Assembly (NCBI GenBank): GCA_030063045.1
Contig: JAQSEB010000071.1
Location: 731,001 to 795,000 of the forward strand
From: Pratylenchus scribneri
Lineage: Eukaryota; Nematoda; Chromadorea; Rhabditida; Pratylenchidae
Reading direction: 5' to 3'
DNA length: 64,000 bases
Positions 11,301-23,900 of this stretch are shown piece by piece (the stretch's first letter is position 1; each line of letters opens with the position of its first letter). The notes below the pieces were generated by a model. That model had not been told where the DNA came from. It was given only the letters and a program-made list of their open reading frames with translations, and did no database searches. A program made the position numbers and the translations under genes.

Positions 11301-14300
11301 TTTAATAAAATTAAAAAATATTTTGTATTTTTTGTTAAAATTAAAAAAGATTTTAAAAATATTTTGTAAAATGTCATCAAACGGCCAAATTCACAGAGTA
11401 AACTATTGGCCACGGCGGAGGATTGCCCGGTAGAAGTGACAAAAGATAAGGAAAATATTGCCGCCAGTGTCCCATGGGCAAAATTATTCAGTCATCCTGC
11501 ATTTTGGTAAGTTCACTCATCAAAATAATATAATCATATACATTACCAAAATTTAAAATTTTAATAAAAAATAAATTTTTTAATTTTTATTTTAAAAAGC
11601 ATTTCCCTAATAAGGGTATATCGATATTTAAATGAATGAGGAGAATTTAAGTTTTTATAAAAAAAATACTGATTTTTCAAGGATAATTTTAAATCTAAAT
11701 ACGAATTTTATCTTATTTAATTATATCTGCCTCTTTTAAGTAAAACATTGTCCAAATTTTAGTGTAAAAGAATCCAATTAAGGATGCTAGGCACAAATTT
11801 ACCATTAGATAGAGTTGATAGGATACATATTTATAAATGTCGCCATTGCTCTTAATAAATAAAATGGCCAAATATGAATTAAATAAGGTGATTTTCATTT
11901 TCATGTTTATAGCATCCAAAATCTAGAAAAATTATAATTTAAAAAATTGTTAATTTACTATTGGACACAATTTAACTCAATAAAAGTCCTAATTTTCAAT
12001 TTAAATTCACCTTTTTTTTCAGGGCAGCCTCTGCGGCGCAATATTGCGGTGCAAATGCATATTTCACAATGTTCAGGTAAATTCCATCCATTTTCCATTA
12101 TACATTTTAATTCCCCAATTCCAAATAAAGTTGGCTGCCCTACTATTTCTCGGACAATTTCCCAACGGCAAAAGTAGGCGCAAAAATCCATTTACCATAA
12201 ATTCTCTATTAGAAGCCCAATCTCTAATAGCAACCCACCCAACTCTTTATTAGTAGCCCTCCTTTGAGAGCTTCTGAAATTTATAATGGGCTTCTAATAG
12301 AGAAAATACGGTAATTTTAGTGTATCATTTTAATCATTTTTTCCCTTATTAGGCATTGGTCTACAATGTTGTCCCTTCATTGGCCATTGTGTTCACTTCA
12401 CTTCTTGCCCCTTACATTGCAACAAAACTGCTTACACATGGCCGAACAGTTACATTCACTCGGCGATTCATGGAGGTGGGTATTTTGGGAATGGTTAATT
12501 GACAATGTGTAAACCCGAAAATTCTTTTCAAATCTTAACCAACCTATAAAGTTTTTCATAAAATTCAATCATTTCTTCGCAATTTAAATAATTTACTTTA
12601 ATAAACAAATGCAAAATATTCACAAAATATCCTGAGAACATATAATATAGACCCTAGCCCCTAATCCCATGCTGCCGAGACCTAACCCTAAGCCCATATT
12701 TAATTTCATTCTATGACGAAAATAATGTGTAAATTTTTTCAACTTTATCGCCTACATATGTTTAAGAATTATTCAAATTAACTTACAGTAATATTTTACT
12801 AGTGAATTGCCAACTTCTCACATCCATTCTGATAAGCTTCGATTAATAAAATGAAATGAGACAAAATAAGGAATTACCAAGAAAATGATTATCACATTGC
12901 CAAAAATGTATCTAATTAATTCAATAGCTTCATAAATTTGTAGAATATATTTTTATTTAGACATTTTCATTGCTCGGCATGAGTTTATGCCTTTTACTGG
13001 TTTCACTTTCCTCTGATTTTGGCACTTCATTGGCCCTGTTCACGTTGGCAATGGCCGTTCGTGGATTTCATCATGGCGGTGTCAGTGTCAATCCACATGA
13101 TTTTGCGCCGGATCACACTGGCAGCGTTTTCGGTGAGTTTTTTTTGGTTAAATCTATCTTTTTTTCTTATATTTTTAAAATTTTAAAAATTATTTATTAT
13201 ATTAAATATTGATTTTTTATCCTCTATATCCTTTTTTAAAATTTCTAGACCTATAGTCAAAAGAATACTTCACTCCTATAAATAATTTTAATTCCGCCTG
13301 GTTAATAATTCCGCCTGGTTGGTTAAGAATAATTCCGCCTGGTTAGAATAATTCCGCCTGGTTGGTTAAGAATAATTCCGCCTGGTTGGTTAAGAATAAT
13401 TCCGCCTGGTTAAGAATAATTCCGGCTGGTTAGAATAATTCCGCCTGGTTGGTCAAGAATAATTCCGCCTGGTTAAGAATAATTCCGCCTGGTTAGAATA
13501 ATTCCGCCTGGTTGGTTAAGAATAATTCCGCCTGGTTAGAATAATTCCGCCTGGTTAGAATAATTCCGCCTGGTTAATAATTCCGCCTGGTTAATAATTC
13601 CGCCTGGTTGGTTAAGAATAATTCCGCCTGGTTAAGAATAATTCCGCCTGGTTAGAATAATTCCGCCTGGTTAGAATAATTCCGCCTGGTTAGAATAATT
13701 CCGCCTGGTTAGAATAATTCCGCCTGGTTAATAATTCCGCCTGGTTAATAATTCCGCCTGGTTGGTTAAGAATAATTCCGCCTGGTTAGAATAATTCCGC
13801 CTGGTTGGTTAAGAATAATTCCGCCTGGTTGGTTAAGAATAATTCCGCCTGGTTAAGAATAATTCCGCCTGGTTGGTTAAGAATAATTCCGCCTGGTTGG
13901 TTAAGAATAATTCCGCCTGGTTAAGAATAATTCCGCCTGGTTAGAATAATTCCGCCTGGTTGGTCAAGAATAATTCCGCCTGGTTAAGAATAATTCCGCC
14001 TGGTTAAGAATAATTCCGCCTGGTTAAGAATAATTCCGCCTGCTTAAGATCAATTTATCCTGTTTAATTAAATTTTTAACCCTGTAATTCATATTTTTTG
14101 AAAATTTTTAGGAAATGCCCCTCACGTGAATTTTTTAGATTAATTTTTTAAAAAAATTCTTTACATTTTCTAATTTTTCCAATTTTTTAGGCATTTTCAA
14201 CGCATTTTCTGCCATCACCGGTTTCATTGGTGTGTATGTGGCCGGATGGATTCTGCATGCCTCCAACAATCATTGGTCATTTGTGTTCATGTTCACCGCC

Positions 14301-14363
14301 TTTCAATGCCTTATTGGCGCACTCATTTATGGCACAATGGGAACGGGCACAAAAATTATTTGA
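8377..14363 (+). CDS. SLC17-type major facilitator transporter (vesicular nucleotide transporter-like)
   Basis: Well-supported exons: about 8561-8680, 8731-8797, 9317-9469, 10358-10531, 10980-11089, 11397-11506, 12023-12076, 12131-12173, 12353-12475, 12961-13132, 14191-14363; all are in phase. The product is a hydrophobic multi-pass protein whose landmarks fit SLC17A9: LGTCVLYASRVSLPICAVAM, FFWGYAATQVIAGR, HLPSMASIVSR, GSVVAGGIGSLLIEWFGW, SWLPYYF, and GGVSVNPHDFAPDHTGSVFG with GFIGVYVAGW near the C-terminus. The family moves organic anions, including nucleotides, into vesicles. The N-terminus is unresolved: an ATG at 8377 opens a Ser/Lys-rich leader, but its natural donor at 8492 is out of phase with the next exon, so the start or a small exon is missing. 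Intron 11 contains a satellite array, and introns 3 to 5 dispersed repeats. Confidence 0.88.
8825..9255. repeat. Family E repeats: tandem AAACCGGTTT units
   Basis: Degenerate tandem units of about 60-70 bp, each with ATGTTAAACCGGTTTAAAA, then an AAATTTCA-like stretch and TTGGCCATAA. The same unit type recurs at 43.55-43.86 kb and, in a variant form, at 57.6-58.7 kb. It lies within an intron of the transporter. Confidence 0.7.
9530..10315. repeat. Family A element expanded into several tandem sub-units
   Basis: The motif AGAGATTCGAGAATAGGCTC, followed by TTCGACTCGGCATAGTCGAT and an AAACCGGTTT centre, repeats four times in one orientation. It then appears in inverse orientation near 10100-10310. 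This looks like the family A foldback after internal amplification. It sits between transporter exons. Confidence 0.7.
10585..10915. repeat. Dispersed element, family B (minus orientation)
   Basis: It contains the complement of the family B signature (TTAAACCGTTTAAAACCCTT twice, then GCGTTTTGACCAGCTTTATC). It lies in the intron before the transporter exon at 10980. Confidence 0.7.
11230..11375. repeat. Short AT-rich tandem duplication
   Basis: Two close copies of a roughly 55-bp unit (AAAATATTTTGTATTTTTTG then TTAAAATTAAAAAAGATTTT). It is intronic in the transporter and has no further feature. Confidence 0.6.
12190..12320. mobile_element. Small inverted-repeat element, family G
   Basis: The left arm reads ACCATAAATTCTCTATTAGA followed by AGCCC. 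The right arm reads GGGCTTCTAATAGAGAAAAT followed by ACGGTAA. The same arms delimit a copy at 53279-53460, and a degraded one lies near 40009-40175. It is a MITE-like element in a transporter intron. Confidence 0.6.
13297..14048. repeat. Satellite array S1 variant in a transporter intron
   Basis: About 36 units of 17-26 bp built on AATTCCGCCTGGTT, spaced by AAGAAT, AGAAT, AAT or GGTTAAGAAT. The core AATTCCGCCTG is shared with the 24-bp satellite near 17 and 27 kb, but TTCTGATTTT is replaced by GTTAAGAAT. The array fills most of intron 11 of the transporter, in sense orientation. Confidence 0.95.
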
Positions 14364-16754
14364 TTTATATTCATTTATTCCCTCCATTTTTTTATTTTGT
14401 GCATAATGCGGGCCAAAAACCTCACACAAATTTTTTCCCTCCATTCAAATTTTTCTGTGATATTTGTTCCTCACATTCATTAATTTGTTATGGATTTTAT
14501 TTTTTAATTTTATAAAAGACGCAATTTTACATATTTCTTCGGTGATTTAAAGTTATTATTTAATTTGATGAAAAAGTAGAAATCGCCAATAACGGTTTAA
14601 GGGTTTGTCCCACACAATCACAAAGCAAGTGTAACCAAAATTTGATAGAGCTAGACGCATTGAATGGTATATAATTTGGTTATGGTTTGGTCAACAATTA
14701 AAGGGTTTTAAACGATTTTAAACCACATTTTGGTTTGGTCAACAATAAACTACATTTTGGTTCAAAACTAATTTAGAATTTAAACCCAGGCCAAATCATT
14801 ATAAATCGATGCGTCTCGATCCTCGATGAGATCTATCGACGGAATATATGGTTTGGAGGTCTAGGACAAACCATTGAACTGCTATAAACAATTATAATCC
14901 GTTCGCCCTTTTAAATATTTCCCGTTGAAGCATTTCCCCTCTTCAGCAATTCATAATTATTCCAATGTTTTTGTTGTTTTTGGGTGTCCATTCAATCCCA
15001 GCCCACCAAAGTTTTTGGTGGGAAGAAGATTAACCCAAAATTTCGGACTCCCTTCATTTCCGTGTGTTGGGCGTTAAAAATGTGGGCTTCTTCTTCCGAA
15101 TATTGCGCAAAGTTTTGACGAGTGTTTTTGGGTTAAATGAGGGCGCAATTCCACCCTCTTTCCTTCCTTCCCATTTTTTTGACCTTGTCGAGTAATTTTG
15201 GTGGTGTGGTCAGTGCACATCCTCCCTCCAAGCACCTTCAAATTTCGCCAATTTATTCAACAATTCCGCCGAAGACAACATCCTACCTTTCCCCCTTCGT
15301 GCATTCGTTCAAATTCCCTTTTATTGGCCTCCATAAACCTTTTCCATTCAAGCCACCCATCACCTCCGATGCCCGTAAATATCCCAAAAATGGGGGAAAT
15401 ATTTGTTAAACAATTTGGGTTTTTAAGATGGAGTAGAACCCACCCATTGTTGCCTGGGGCCAACTTGTCGTCGTTTAAAATAACTCATCAAGGACTGATC
15501 CGATTTTGATGATTTTGCTATCAAATTAAAGAGCAGACTTTTGGCTATCTAATGAAATTAATTTTGTTTAAATTGGTTCAGAATTAATGAAATTGTGCCC
15601 AAAAAACCACTTATAATTTCGCAAATCCATTGTAAAGGTCATTTTAATGGTTTATGGTCATAACTTCACCAATTCTGAACTAATTTAAATAAAAATAATT
15701 TCATTGGATAGCCAAAAGTTTGCTCTTTATTTTGATAACAAAAATATCAAATTTGGTTCAGTCCTTGATGAATTAAGCGACATAAGTTTGCTAATCCCTC
15801 CATAAACCCCCTCCTACCCCAGCCACCCACCTAATTCCCATAAATATCCCAAAAATTAGGGGAATTGCTTGTTTGACAAAATTGGGCTTTCATGCCATCC
15901 GTCCGCAATCATCGATTCCCAATTTCCTATTACGCCATGTTCCTTTTTCTTAAATGATTTCTCTATTGGAAATGGCGCCACAAAGCTTCTTCCCCTTTTT
16001 GGAGATGGCGCCTTCCTCTCAGTTTTTTTCACTTTTTGCGAGTTCAAATTGGAAAAATACGCAAGGATAAATGGATTTTTAAAAGGGAGGAGGGAAAATG
16101 CCGCGCGGATTTGTGGAAAATGGATTTATAAGGAAGAATGGGGAATAGAAGAATGAGATGAGGGAATAGAATGGTTTTGGAGGGTCGCCTTCCTTCCTTT
16201 CTTCCTCCTTTGTTGCAAGTCGAGATGAAAGAAAGGAGGAAGGGAAGAAAAGGATGAGGTTTGGGACGAATATCCTCCAATTCAATTGTTGAATCCAATT
16301 CCAAATCCACACACAAATTTTTATTTTTCCTTTCTCGCATTTTTCTTCTTCCCCCTTTTTTTCTTCTCGGCAAAATCTCCCCAGAAAATCGCGCGCGTCT
16401 CATATTTTTGTGCCACTGACTGTGAGCATTTTTGATTGAGTTCACCCAAAAACTTCTTTTACTTCTTCTTCAAATTCGGCGGAAGCCACACAAAAAGGGG
16501 AACGGACGGAAAGGGATGCGAGAAATAAACGGATGGTTGGTGGGAAAAAACCAGATCGACCCACCAACAAAAATGGGTTGTGGGGTTTCGGTGGCGATAT
16601 CCACAACTTTTCTTTTCCCTTTGACCTTCATCCAGCCGGCAACCTCGGGAAGGGAAGCCGACAGCAGGTTGCAGAAACTTGATCTTTATTTCATTTTTTT
16701 AATAAAAAAAATAAAAAAAGGATGGATTTTCCGTTCATTTCCATTAAGTTCTGA
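14364..16754. other. Long spacer between transporter and PAN gene
   Basis: No gene could be supported. A family B element occupies about 14595-14885. A family D foldback element (about 15470-15780, CAAATTAAAGAGCAGACTTT on the left and the complement on the right) sits between two diverged direct copies of a roughly 100-bp sequence, at about 15320-15425 and 15783-15890 (CCCATAAATATCCCAAAAA-like). Short open frames in 15137-16794 show neither conserved domains nor consistent splice sites. Part of this may be promoter or 5' untranslated sequence of the PAN gene. Confidence 0.55.
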
Positions 16755-17540
16755 TTTTAATAATTCCGCCTGTTCTGATTTTAATTTAGAATAATTCCGC
16801 CTGTTCTGATTTTAATAATTCTGCCTGTTCTGATTTTAATAATTCTGCCTGTTCTGATTTTAATAATTCCGCCTGTTCTGATTTTAATAATTCTGCCTGT
16901 TCTGATTTTAATAATTCCGCCTGTTCTGATTTTAATAATTCCGCCTGTTCTGATTTTAATAATTCTGCCTGTTCTGATTTTAATAATTCCGCCTGTTCTG
17001 ATTTTAATAATTCTGCCTGTTCTGATTTTAATAATTCCGCCTGTTCTTATTTTAATAATTCCGCCTGTTCTGATTTTAATTTAGAATAATTCTGCCTGTT
17101 CTGATTTTAATAATTACGCCTGTTCTGATTTTAATAATTCCGCCTGTTCTGATTTTAATAATTCCGCCTGTTCTGATTTTAATAATTCCGCCTGTTCTGA
17201 TTTTAATAATTCCGCCTGTTCTGATTTTAATAATTCCGCCTGTTCTGATTTTAATAATTCCGCCTGTTCTGATTTTAATAATTCCGCCTGTTCTGATTTT
17301 AATAATTCCGCCTGTTCTGATTTTAATAATTCCGCCTGTTCTGATTTTAATAATTCCGCCTGTTCTGATTTTAATAATTCCGCCTGTTCTGATTTTAATA
17401 ATTACGCCTGTTCTGATTTTATTAATTCCGCCTGTTCTGATTTTATTAATTCCGCCTGTTCAGATTTTAATAATTCCGCCTATTCTGATTTTAATAATTC
17501 CGCCTGTTCTGATTTAAAATAATTCCGCCTGTTCTGATTT
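16755..17540. repeat. 24-bp satellite array S1 upstream of the PAN gene
   Basis: About 32 copies of TTCCGCCTGTTCTGATTTTA plus ATAA, mostly exact, with a few C-to-T (TTCTGCC) and other single changes. The array ends about 430 bp before the PAN gene start and has the same orientation, relative to the gene, as the other S1 arrays. Confidence 0.96.
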
Positions 17541-17960
17541 TTATTTCTGTCAAATTGTAATTGTGGTTTGCCTGTTTCTAAAATTTTATGAGAAAAACAA
17601 TCATTTAACCCAGCAGAAATTTTTCCAGCCTACAGTACTCCTCCTTCATTAAATATTTCCTTAGGCCAAATTCATTATTTTTAAATCATTTTCTTCTCTC
17701 ATTTATTCCCAAATTTTTTCTTCATCAATTCCATCCGGATGTTCCCCTTTTATCCTTTTTCGCCCTACAGCTCTCATTCACTTCGCGCACCGATTTTCGC
17801 CGTTTTTCTCCCCCAATTCACCTTTGCCTTCCTCCACTTTTCCGCCTTTCGCTGATTTGTACTTCCCCCCAAACTCCCGCCGGTCAGTCAATCAAAATCA
17901 CTTTCTCCCCCGTAAATCCCCATTTACCTTTTCCCCAATATTTTTCCGATTTTCCGTCAT

Positions 17961-17972
17961 CTTCAGAAAAAA
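17961..17972 (+). promoter_or_regulatory. Candidate spliced-leader acceptor of the PAN gene
   Basis: CATCTTCAG ends six bases before the ATG at 17973, after a pyrimidine-rich region. This fits a nematode trans-splice site with a very short leader. It is inferred from sequence only. Confidence 0.45.
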
Positions 17973-20900
17973 ATGTTATTTCCGGCACCTTTGTCATTTT
18001 CCACCTTCCTTATTTTCCTCGTTCTTTTGGCCATCTCGCCAATGGCCCAAGCCCCTTGCCCGCCCATCTTCTTTGCCCAGGCCATTTCCACCAGGCAAAT
18101 GCGCACAATGGACTTTTATTTCACAAAGTGGGTTAATTTACTTCATCAATATTAAAACATTCCAACAGATCCGGTGTTCCTTCCGCCGCTGAATGCGCCA
18201 ATTTGTGTGGCCAACGGCATTTTTGCCAATCAGCCGTAATATCCACCCGAATAGGAAGATTGAAATCATAGGCCATTTTTTTGGCCATATCTCGAAAAGA
18301 AAGAAACCAATTCAGGAAGGCGATATGCCATTTTAAAGCCCTAAATGTCCTCTTAAAAGTGGCCAATTCTAATTGTTTTTGAAATGTTAAAATAATTTGT
18401 AAAATAAGCAGCTTTTCCTCCAACAAAAAATTTTCCGGTTTATTCCATTCAAAGACATGTTACTTTTTTAAAATCCTCGATTTTATAAAATTTAAAATGG
18501 TCAAATTGTAGAGGACACTTTGGGCTTTCAATTGGTATATCGCCTTCCAAAATTGGCAATTGCCTCGTTGATATATGGCCAAAAGAATGACCCATATTCT
18601 ACCTCACTTATATCCCTCCTAGATTCCTTCCATTTTCCACTCAAATTCCCCAGATTTTCAATCACAATGCCCGTTCTTGTGCTCTTTCCCCAAGTCGGCC
18701 GGTCCAATGCCGAATGGCCAAGCATCGTTTCAATTCATTCCATTTAACCACGGATGGGGCTGATGCAATCTCCTTGCTCGCCTGCATCCAACATTGCGGA
18801 GGCCGACCCGAAAAAGTGAGGAAGAAAAGGGCCTAATTAAGGGGAAATGATTGGAAGGAAAAGTTTCGGTCTAACCATTAGGCTTAGGAACAAAAAAAAT
18901 ACAATTCTAGAGAGAGATTATTCGTAGAATATTTGAGAAAAATGTCAAATTTAATTGCAAAAGTTAAAATAATATGAGATTGTTTTGCATGTTTTTGGCC
19001 TGCAAGAACAAATCTTTTCAAGCATATTTTGTTAAAAATATAAAGAATTTAATATATTGAAGAGATTATAAAAGTCACAAAAACCCAGTAAATAAATATA
19101 AAAGGTACTTAAACTTAGCGGTTTGTGTATACTAAGTTTTTGAAAAAATTAAGGTCTCCCCTATTGGTGATAACCGATAAGTACCTAGTACCAACTATAA
19201 TTCTAGATCTAAAAAAATATGGAAAAACTCTTCGAGATCTAGAAGAATCGGTACTTATCGGTTATTTATAAGCATATTTGAAAAAAAAATTTTTTGAGAT
19301 TCTTATTTTATATTTATAATTCATACTTGATTGTAAAACAATAAAAAAAAACAGATTATTAAGTCACAATTTTGACTTAAGGATTTTTAGCAGGTTCCTT
19401 CCCAAACGTGGTAGCCTTCGAGGGAGCCACGAGAGGGGAATTGCCGAATTGGAATATTAACATTCATTTATCCGATTGGAATTCACAATAATAATAGGCG
19501 AAGATTGGGATTTGGGGCGGCTGGCCCATCGCTGGGCCGCTGGGATGTTGGGGTGCCCAATCCCAACTAAACCAGGGCCTATCGGGGCGAATGAACACTT
19601 AGTGGGGGATTTGGATTGGTTTTATAATCCCGGAGAGCTATTTGGACCTAGGAGGGAACAGTTGTTCTTTAATTCCCTCTAACATTCGTCTTCTCTAAAG
19701 TTTGCGCGCCCTCGCGCAATTGAGGGTCCCCAAAAAGAAATGAATGAATCAAAGTTTGATCTTTTGTTATTCATTTTTGTTCTTCTTCATTCTTTTTCCA
19801 TTTGGTAGCTTCTCCGTCCGGGCGGGTCCCGATGAAGTTATTGTCCAACTGTTCGAATTGAAGTGAAATAGACAAAGCCTCCAATTCGCGTGCCAGTTGT
19901 TATCCTTTTGTTTGCAGTTGAACAGCAGCTTCCGTGTTCTGCCGTCGATCTTATTATTTCCGTTCTTCGCTATTCCTTCACCTATTTTTTCCTAGAAATT
20001 TTTTGAACCGCCATTTGTTCTTCGCCTCCTAGCATTTGATATTCCTATTTTTCTGGTAAACAATCCTATTTTTATTCGGAATCCAATTGCTTTGATTAAT
20101 TGCCATGGCTTTTTGTTCGTCTTCTCCTATGATCAAATCCTAGAAAAATGTTGACAGCTAATTTTTGCTTCATTTCCTATTATCCAGCCGTTTGCTGCCA
20201 ACGCGAAAACAGCAAACTGATGTTACTGGTCCATTGCTTTCAGCCGCCTGCTGCCAATAGGGAAACAGCAGACTGATCTTACCAAAATCAATGAATTTTC
20301 CTAATCGTCTTTGTCTTCTTGGTCTTTGTATTGCTCCTATATAGCACTATTTGATTAGTTTCCACTGATTTGTCTTTGGAATTAATTTTGGCTCGATTAA
20401 TTATTCATGGCTTTCCTCCCTAAGCCTAAATTTTGAATGATGCAGCTCCTACTGCTTTTTAATAGCCAAATTCAGTTTAAATTCTTCATTTTTATTTTGT
20501 GCTGTTAACTTAATTCTTCAATGGAAAAACTATGATCTTTGATCTTGAATTGTATTTTATAGAAGCTTCATTTCGCCTAGAAATTAGTTCATTTAAATGG
20601 ATTTAAGAATTTATTCATCTTGATATTTTTCTTCACTATGGCTATTATTATTTGGCAATAATCAAATCTTTCCTACGTTTAGCAGCTTCTCTCCTTAGAG
20701 AATTTTTGGTCCTGCTCTCTCAAAATTCATTAGCTTGTTTACCGCGACTGCTTGCAAGTCGGTGTTGAATCTGCATTCCAATGGTGTTTCCTTGCTGCAG
20801 TCCGTTGAATATTCCTTTCGGCATGTCTAATTGTTGTTATTACCCACAGTGCCTATCTTTGGCTTGACGAGTGGTATGAAGACCAAACGTCCTGCGGGAT

Positions 20901-23900
20901 CCTGCTGACTGCGCCATATTAAGTCACAATTTTGACTTAAGGATTTTTAGCAGGTTCCTTCCCAAACGTGGTAGCCTTCGAGGGAGCCACGAGAGGGGAA
21001 TTGCCGAATTGGAATATTAACATTCATTTATCCGATTGGAATTCACAATAATAATAGGCGAAGATTGGGATTTGGGGCGGCTGGCCCATCGCTGGGCCGC
21101 TGGGATGTTGGGGTGCCCAATCCCAACTAAACCAGGGCCTATCGGGGCGAATGAACACTTAGTGGGGGATTTGGATTGGTTTTATAATCCCGGAGAGCTA
21201 TTTGGACCTAGGAGGGAACAGTTGTTCTTTAATTCCCTCTAACACAGATTTTAGACGATTTTAGGATTTACCAATTTTAGGCGTAACTTAAGGTAATTTT
21301 GGGGGAAAAATCTGCCAACAGATAACCGATATGTATCAAAGAATCTAAAAATTGTTCCTACCAAAGCCAACCTAAACCAAATATTCCATAGGATAAAAAT
21401 GAAAATGGTGGCTTTTCCCATTTGCTGAACATCAATTTGGGCCCAACATCAAATGCTGGAATTGATGAGGAAGAATTCCCTTCACCCCATATTTTGCCAA
21501 TTCTCGATGAAGAAAAGGTGGCATCCTCGGCAATTTTGATGGAAGGCAAAAATGATGGGTCATCAAAAGGCGGGGAAGGCGATGGAAAAGAAAAACAGGC
21601 AAATTGAATTAATTCAATGGAAATCCTTGGGAATTGGGGTTCCGAAAAATTTTTCAAATTTCCAAAAATGAATTTTTAAATTATAGAAAAAATTAAAAAT
21701 TTTCAAAATTTCATAAAATTTTTTAAACAAATTTTTAAATTTATAATATTTTTAAAAAGTTTTAAAAATTAAAAAATTAATAATTTTTTGAAAATTTTAA
21801 AAATATTTTAAAAATTTTTTTAAATTTTTAATATTTTTAAAAAATTTTTTTGAAATTATAAATTAATATTTATTTTTTACGATGTTTGGAAAAATCGAAA
21901 AATATTTTTAATTTTATAAAAATTTTAATATTTTTAAAAACAATTTTTGGAAATTTTCAAAAAAATTTCAGAAAATTAAAAAAATCGGTATTTCAATTCC
22001 GAAGGATTGTCCATCCAATGTTTCTTCCTTTTCCCTCCATTCATTTTATAATTTAAAGGCAAGAAAGGGGCCTAGCCAATTCCTCGGGGCCATTCAACGG
22101 CTTTATCAAATGCAACGAAGGCTGGAACAAATTTTGGCCGAAGCCCAAAAAATTCGTGAAAAGGAGGAGAAGGAGGCAAAAAAGGCGAATAAAGGAGAGG
22201 AGGGAAATGCCGGGGGATTGCCCCCATCGGCCGCCGTGCATTTCAAAGCGGCACCTTTGCTGCAAATGCCCGAAGGGGAGGACAATGTAATTCCATTAGT
22301 GGGAGCAAATTATTCAACGGCTGCCGCCTCTTCACAGGTAGAGGCTTAAGAAAATGTTCAAATCCGACTAAAAACCCTAATTTATTTGGACTTTTAATTT
22401 AAATTTATTCCAATCTTCGAAATACGATGATTGAAAGAATCTAGAGACGTTCTTTTGCCCATATCTGGAGAAGGAAACAACCAATTTAGGAAGGCAATAT
22501 GCCATTTGAAAGCCCTAAATGCCCTCTAAAAAGTGGCCAATTCTAATTGTTTTTTTTAGAAATATTAAAACAATTTGAAATAAGTGGCTTTTCCTCCAAC
22601 AAATAAATATTCGGGTTTATTCCATTCAAAGATATGCAATTTTTTTAAAACCCTGGATTTTATAATATTTTAATAGGCCAGATTATAGAAGACACTTTGG
22701 GCTTTCCAATGGTATATTACCTTAAATAATTGGTTATTGCCTCATTGAGAAATGGGTCAAAAAACTTGGAAAAATATTCCTGTAACTCTTCTCTAATTTC
22801 CAGCCTATATTTAGGCATTTAATATTTTAAATTATTCCTCTGCTTCAGATGCTCACCCGAATCCTCCAAAATGGCACACAACTTCGTGTTCATTCCGCCG
22901 GTTTCGTTGCCAAACTTCGGCCCGGTATGTTCTTAGCCCATTTTTGGCAGCCATCCGAAAAAGGATTCATTTATAAAAAGACATAAACCCAAAAGATCTA
23001 CGGGAAAAATTGAATTTCTTGCGCTGAAATCTTAAACTTAATCTTAAAATCAGCCCTAAAACCTAATCTTATAACCTTCAATTTTTCCCTATAGATCTTT
23101 TGGATATAGACCTTTTTGGTATAGATCTTTTGGATTGATCAATCCGAAAATTTAGGCGAAAAGCTCAAACTTCTTTCTGACCCAATTGGAGATGCAGAAA
23201 GGCGGAAAGAGGAGAGGAAGGGTGAAGAGCAAATGATCCAATTGGGCAGCTCGGCCGTCCAAATCCCGGCACAGTTGGTCACAATGGCCCCAGAATTGTT
23301 CGAAGCCACGCCCATCAGTGCCAAGCAGGGTGGACAAATTACCCCTTTTTGAAATGGATAGATATATTTAATTAGCTAAAAACATTGAAATTCACGAAAA
23401 AAGAATAGACTTAAACCAAAATATAACGGTTTAAAGGTTTGTCCCACACATTCACAAACCAAATATAACCAAAATTGGATAGAGCTGGTCAAAACGCATT
23501 GAATGGTATATAATTTGGTTATGGTTTGGTCAACAATTAAAGGGTTTTAAACGGTTTAAACCACATTTTGGTTTGGTCAACAATTAAAGGGTTTTAAACG
23601 GTTTAAGCCACATTTTGGTTTGGTCAACAATTAAAGGGTTTTAAGCGGTTTAAACCACATTTTGGTTTATTGGTTCAAAACTAAGTTAGAATTGATTAAA
23701 CCCAAGCCAAAACATAATAAATGATGCGTCTGGATGAGATTTATCAATTGGGTATAAGGTTTATGGCTATTATAAACCAGTGAACCTTTAAATCGTTCTA
23801 AGCTTTTCGTAGTTTCAATGCTTTTTTCGCCAAATTAAATAATTTCCAATTTTTATTAATGTAAATAGCCATATTTTTCATAGAGCAACCTTCTGGCAGC

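Larger units (their letters stand above)
19358..21244 (-). mobile_element. Small non-autonomous LTR retrotransposon (TRIM-like) with identical LTRs
   Basis: Two 327-bp direct repeats, 19358-19684 and 20918-21244, show no difference by eye, and each starts ATTAAGTCAC and ends CTCTAACA. Read on the minus strand they begin TGTTAG. The flanks share a 6-bp duplication, CAGATT (19352-19357 and 21245-21250). On the minus strand, the sequence just inside the 5' LTR is ATGGCGCAGTCAGCAGGATC, which fits a tRNA primer-binding site starting TGGCG. The sequence just before the 3' LTR is the purine run AGAGAAGACGAA, a fitting polypurine tract. The 1,233-bp interior has no gag, protease or reverse-transcriptase frame, so it must rely on another element. 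It lies in intron 3 of the PAN gene. Confidence 0.88.

Noticed and set aside
13297..14048. CRISPR-like look of short repeats
   Set aside because: Units are head-to-tail without unique spacers, the organism is eukaryotic and the array is an intronic satellite.
15137..16794. Several 90-130 codon frames between the transporter and PAN genes
   Set aside because: Frames on both strands overlap, composition is P/S/F-rich or K/R-rich from biased bases, and none links to a plausible exon.
19476..19682. 68-codon frame found twice, identically
   Set aside because: Both copies lie inside the matching LTRs; there is no recognisable domain and the duplication is explained by the element.
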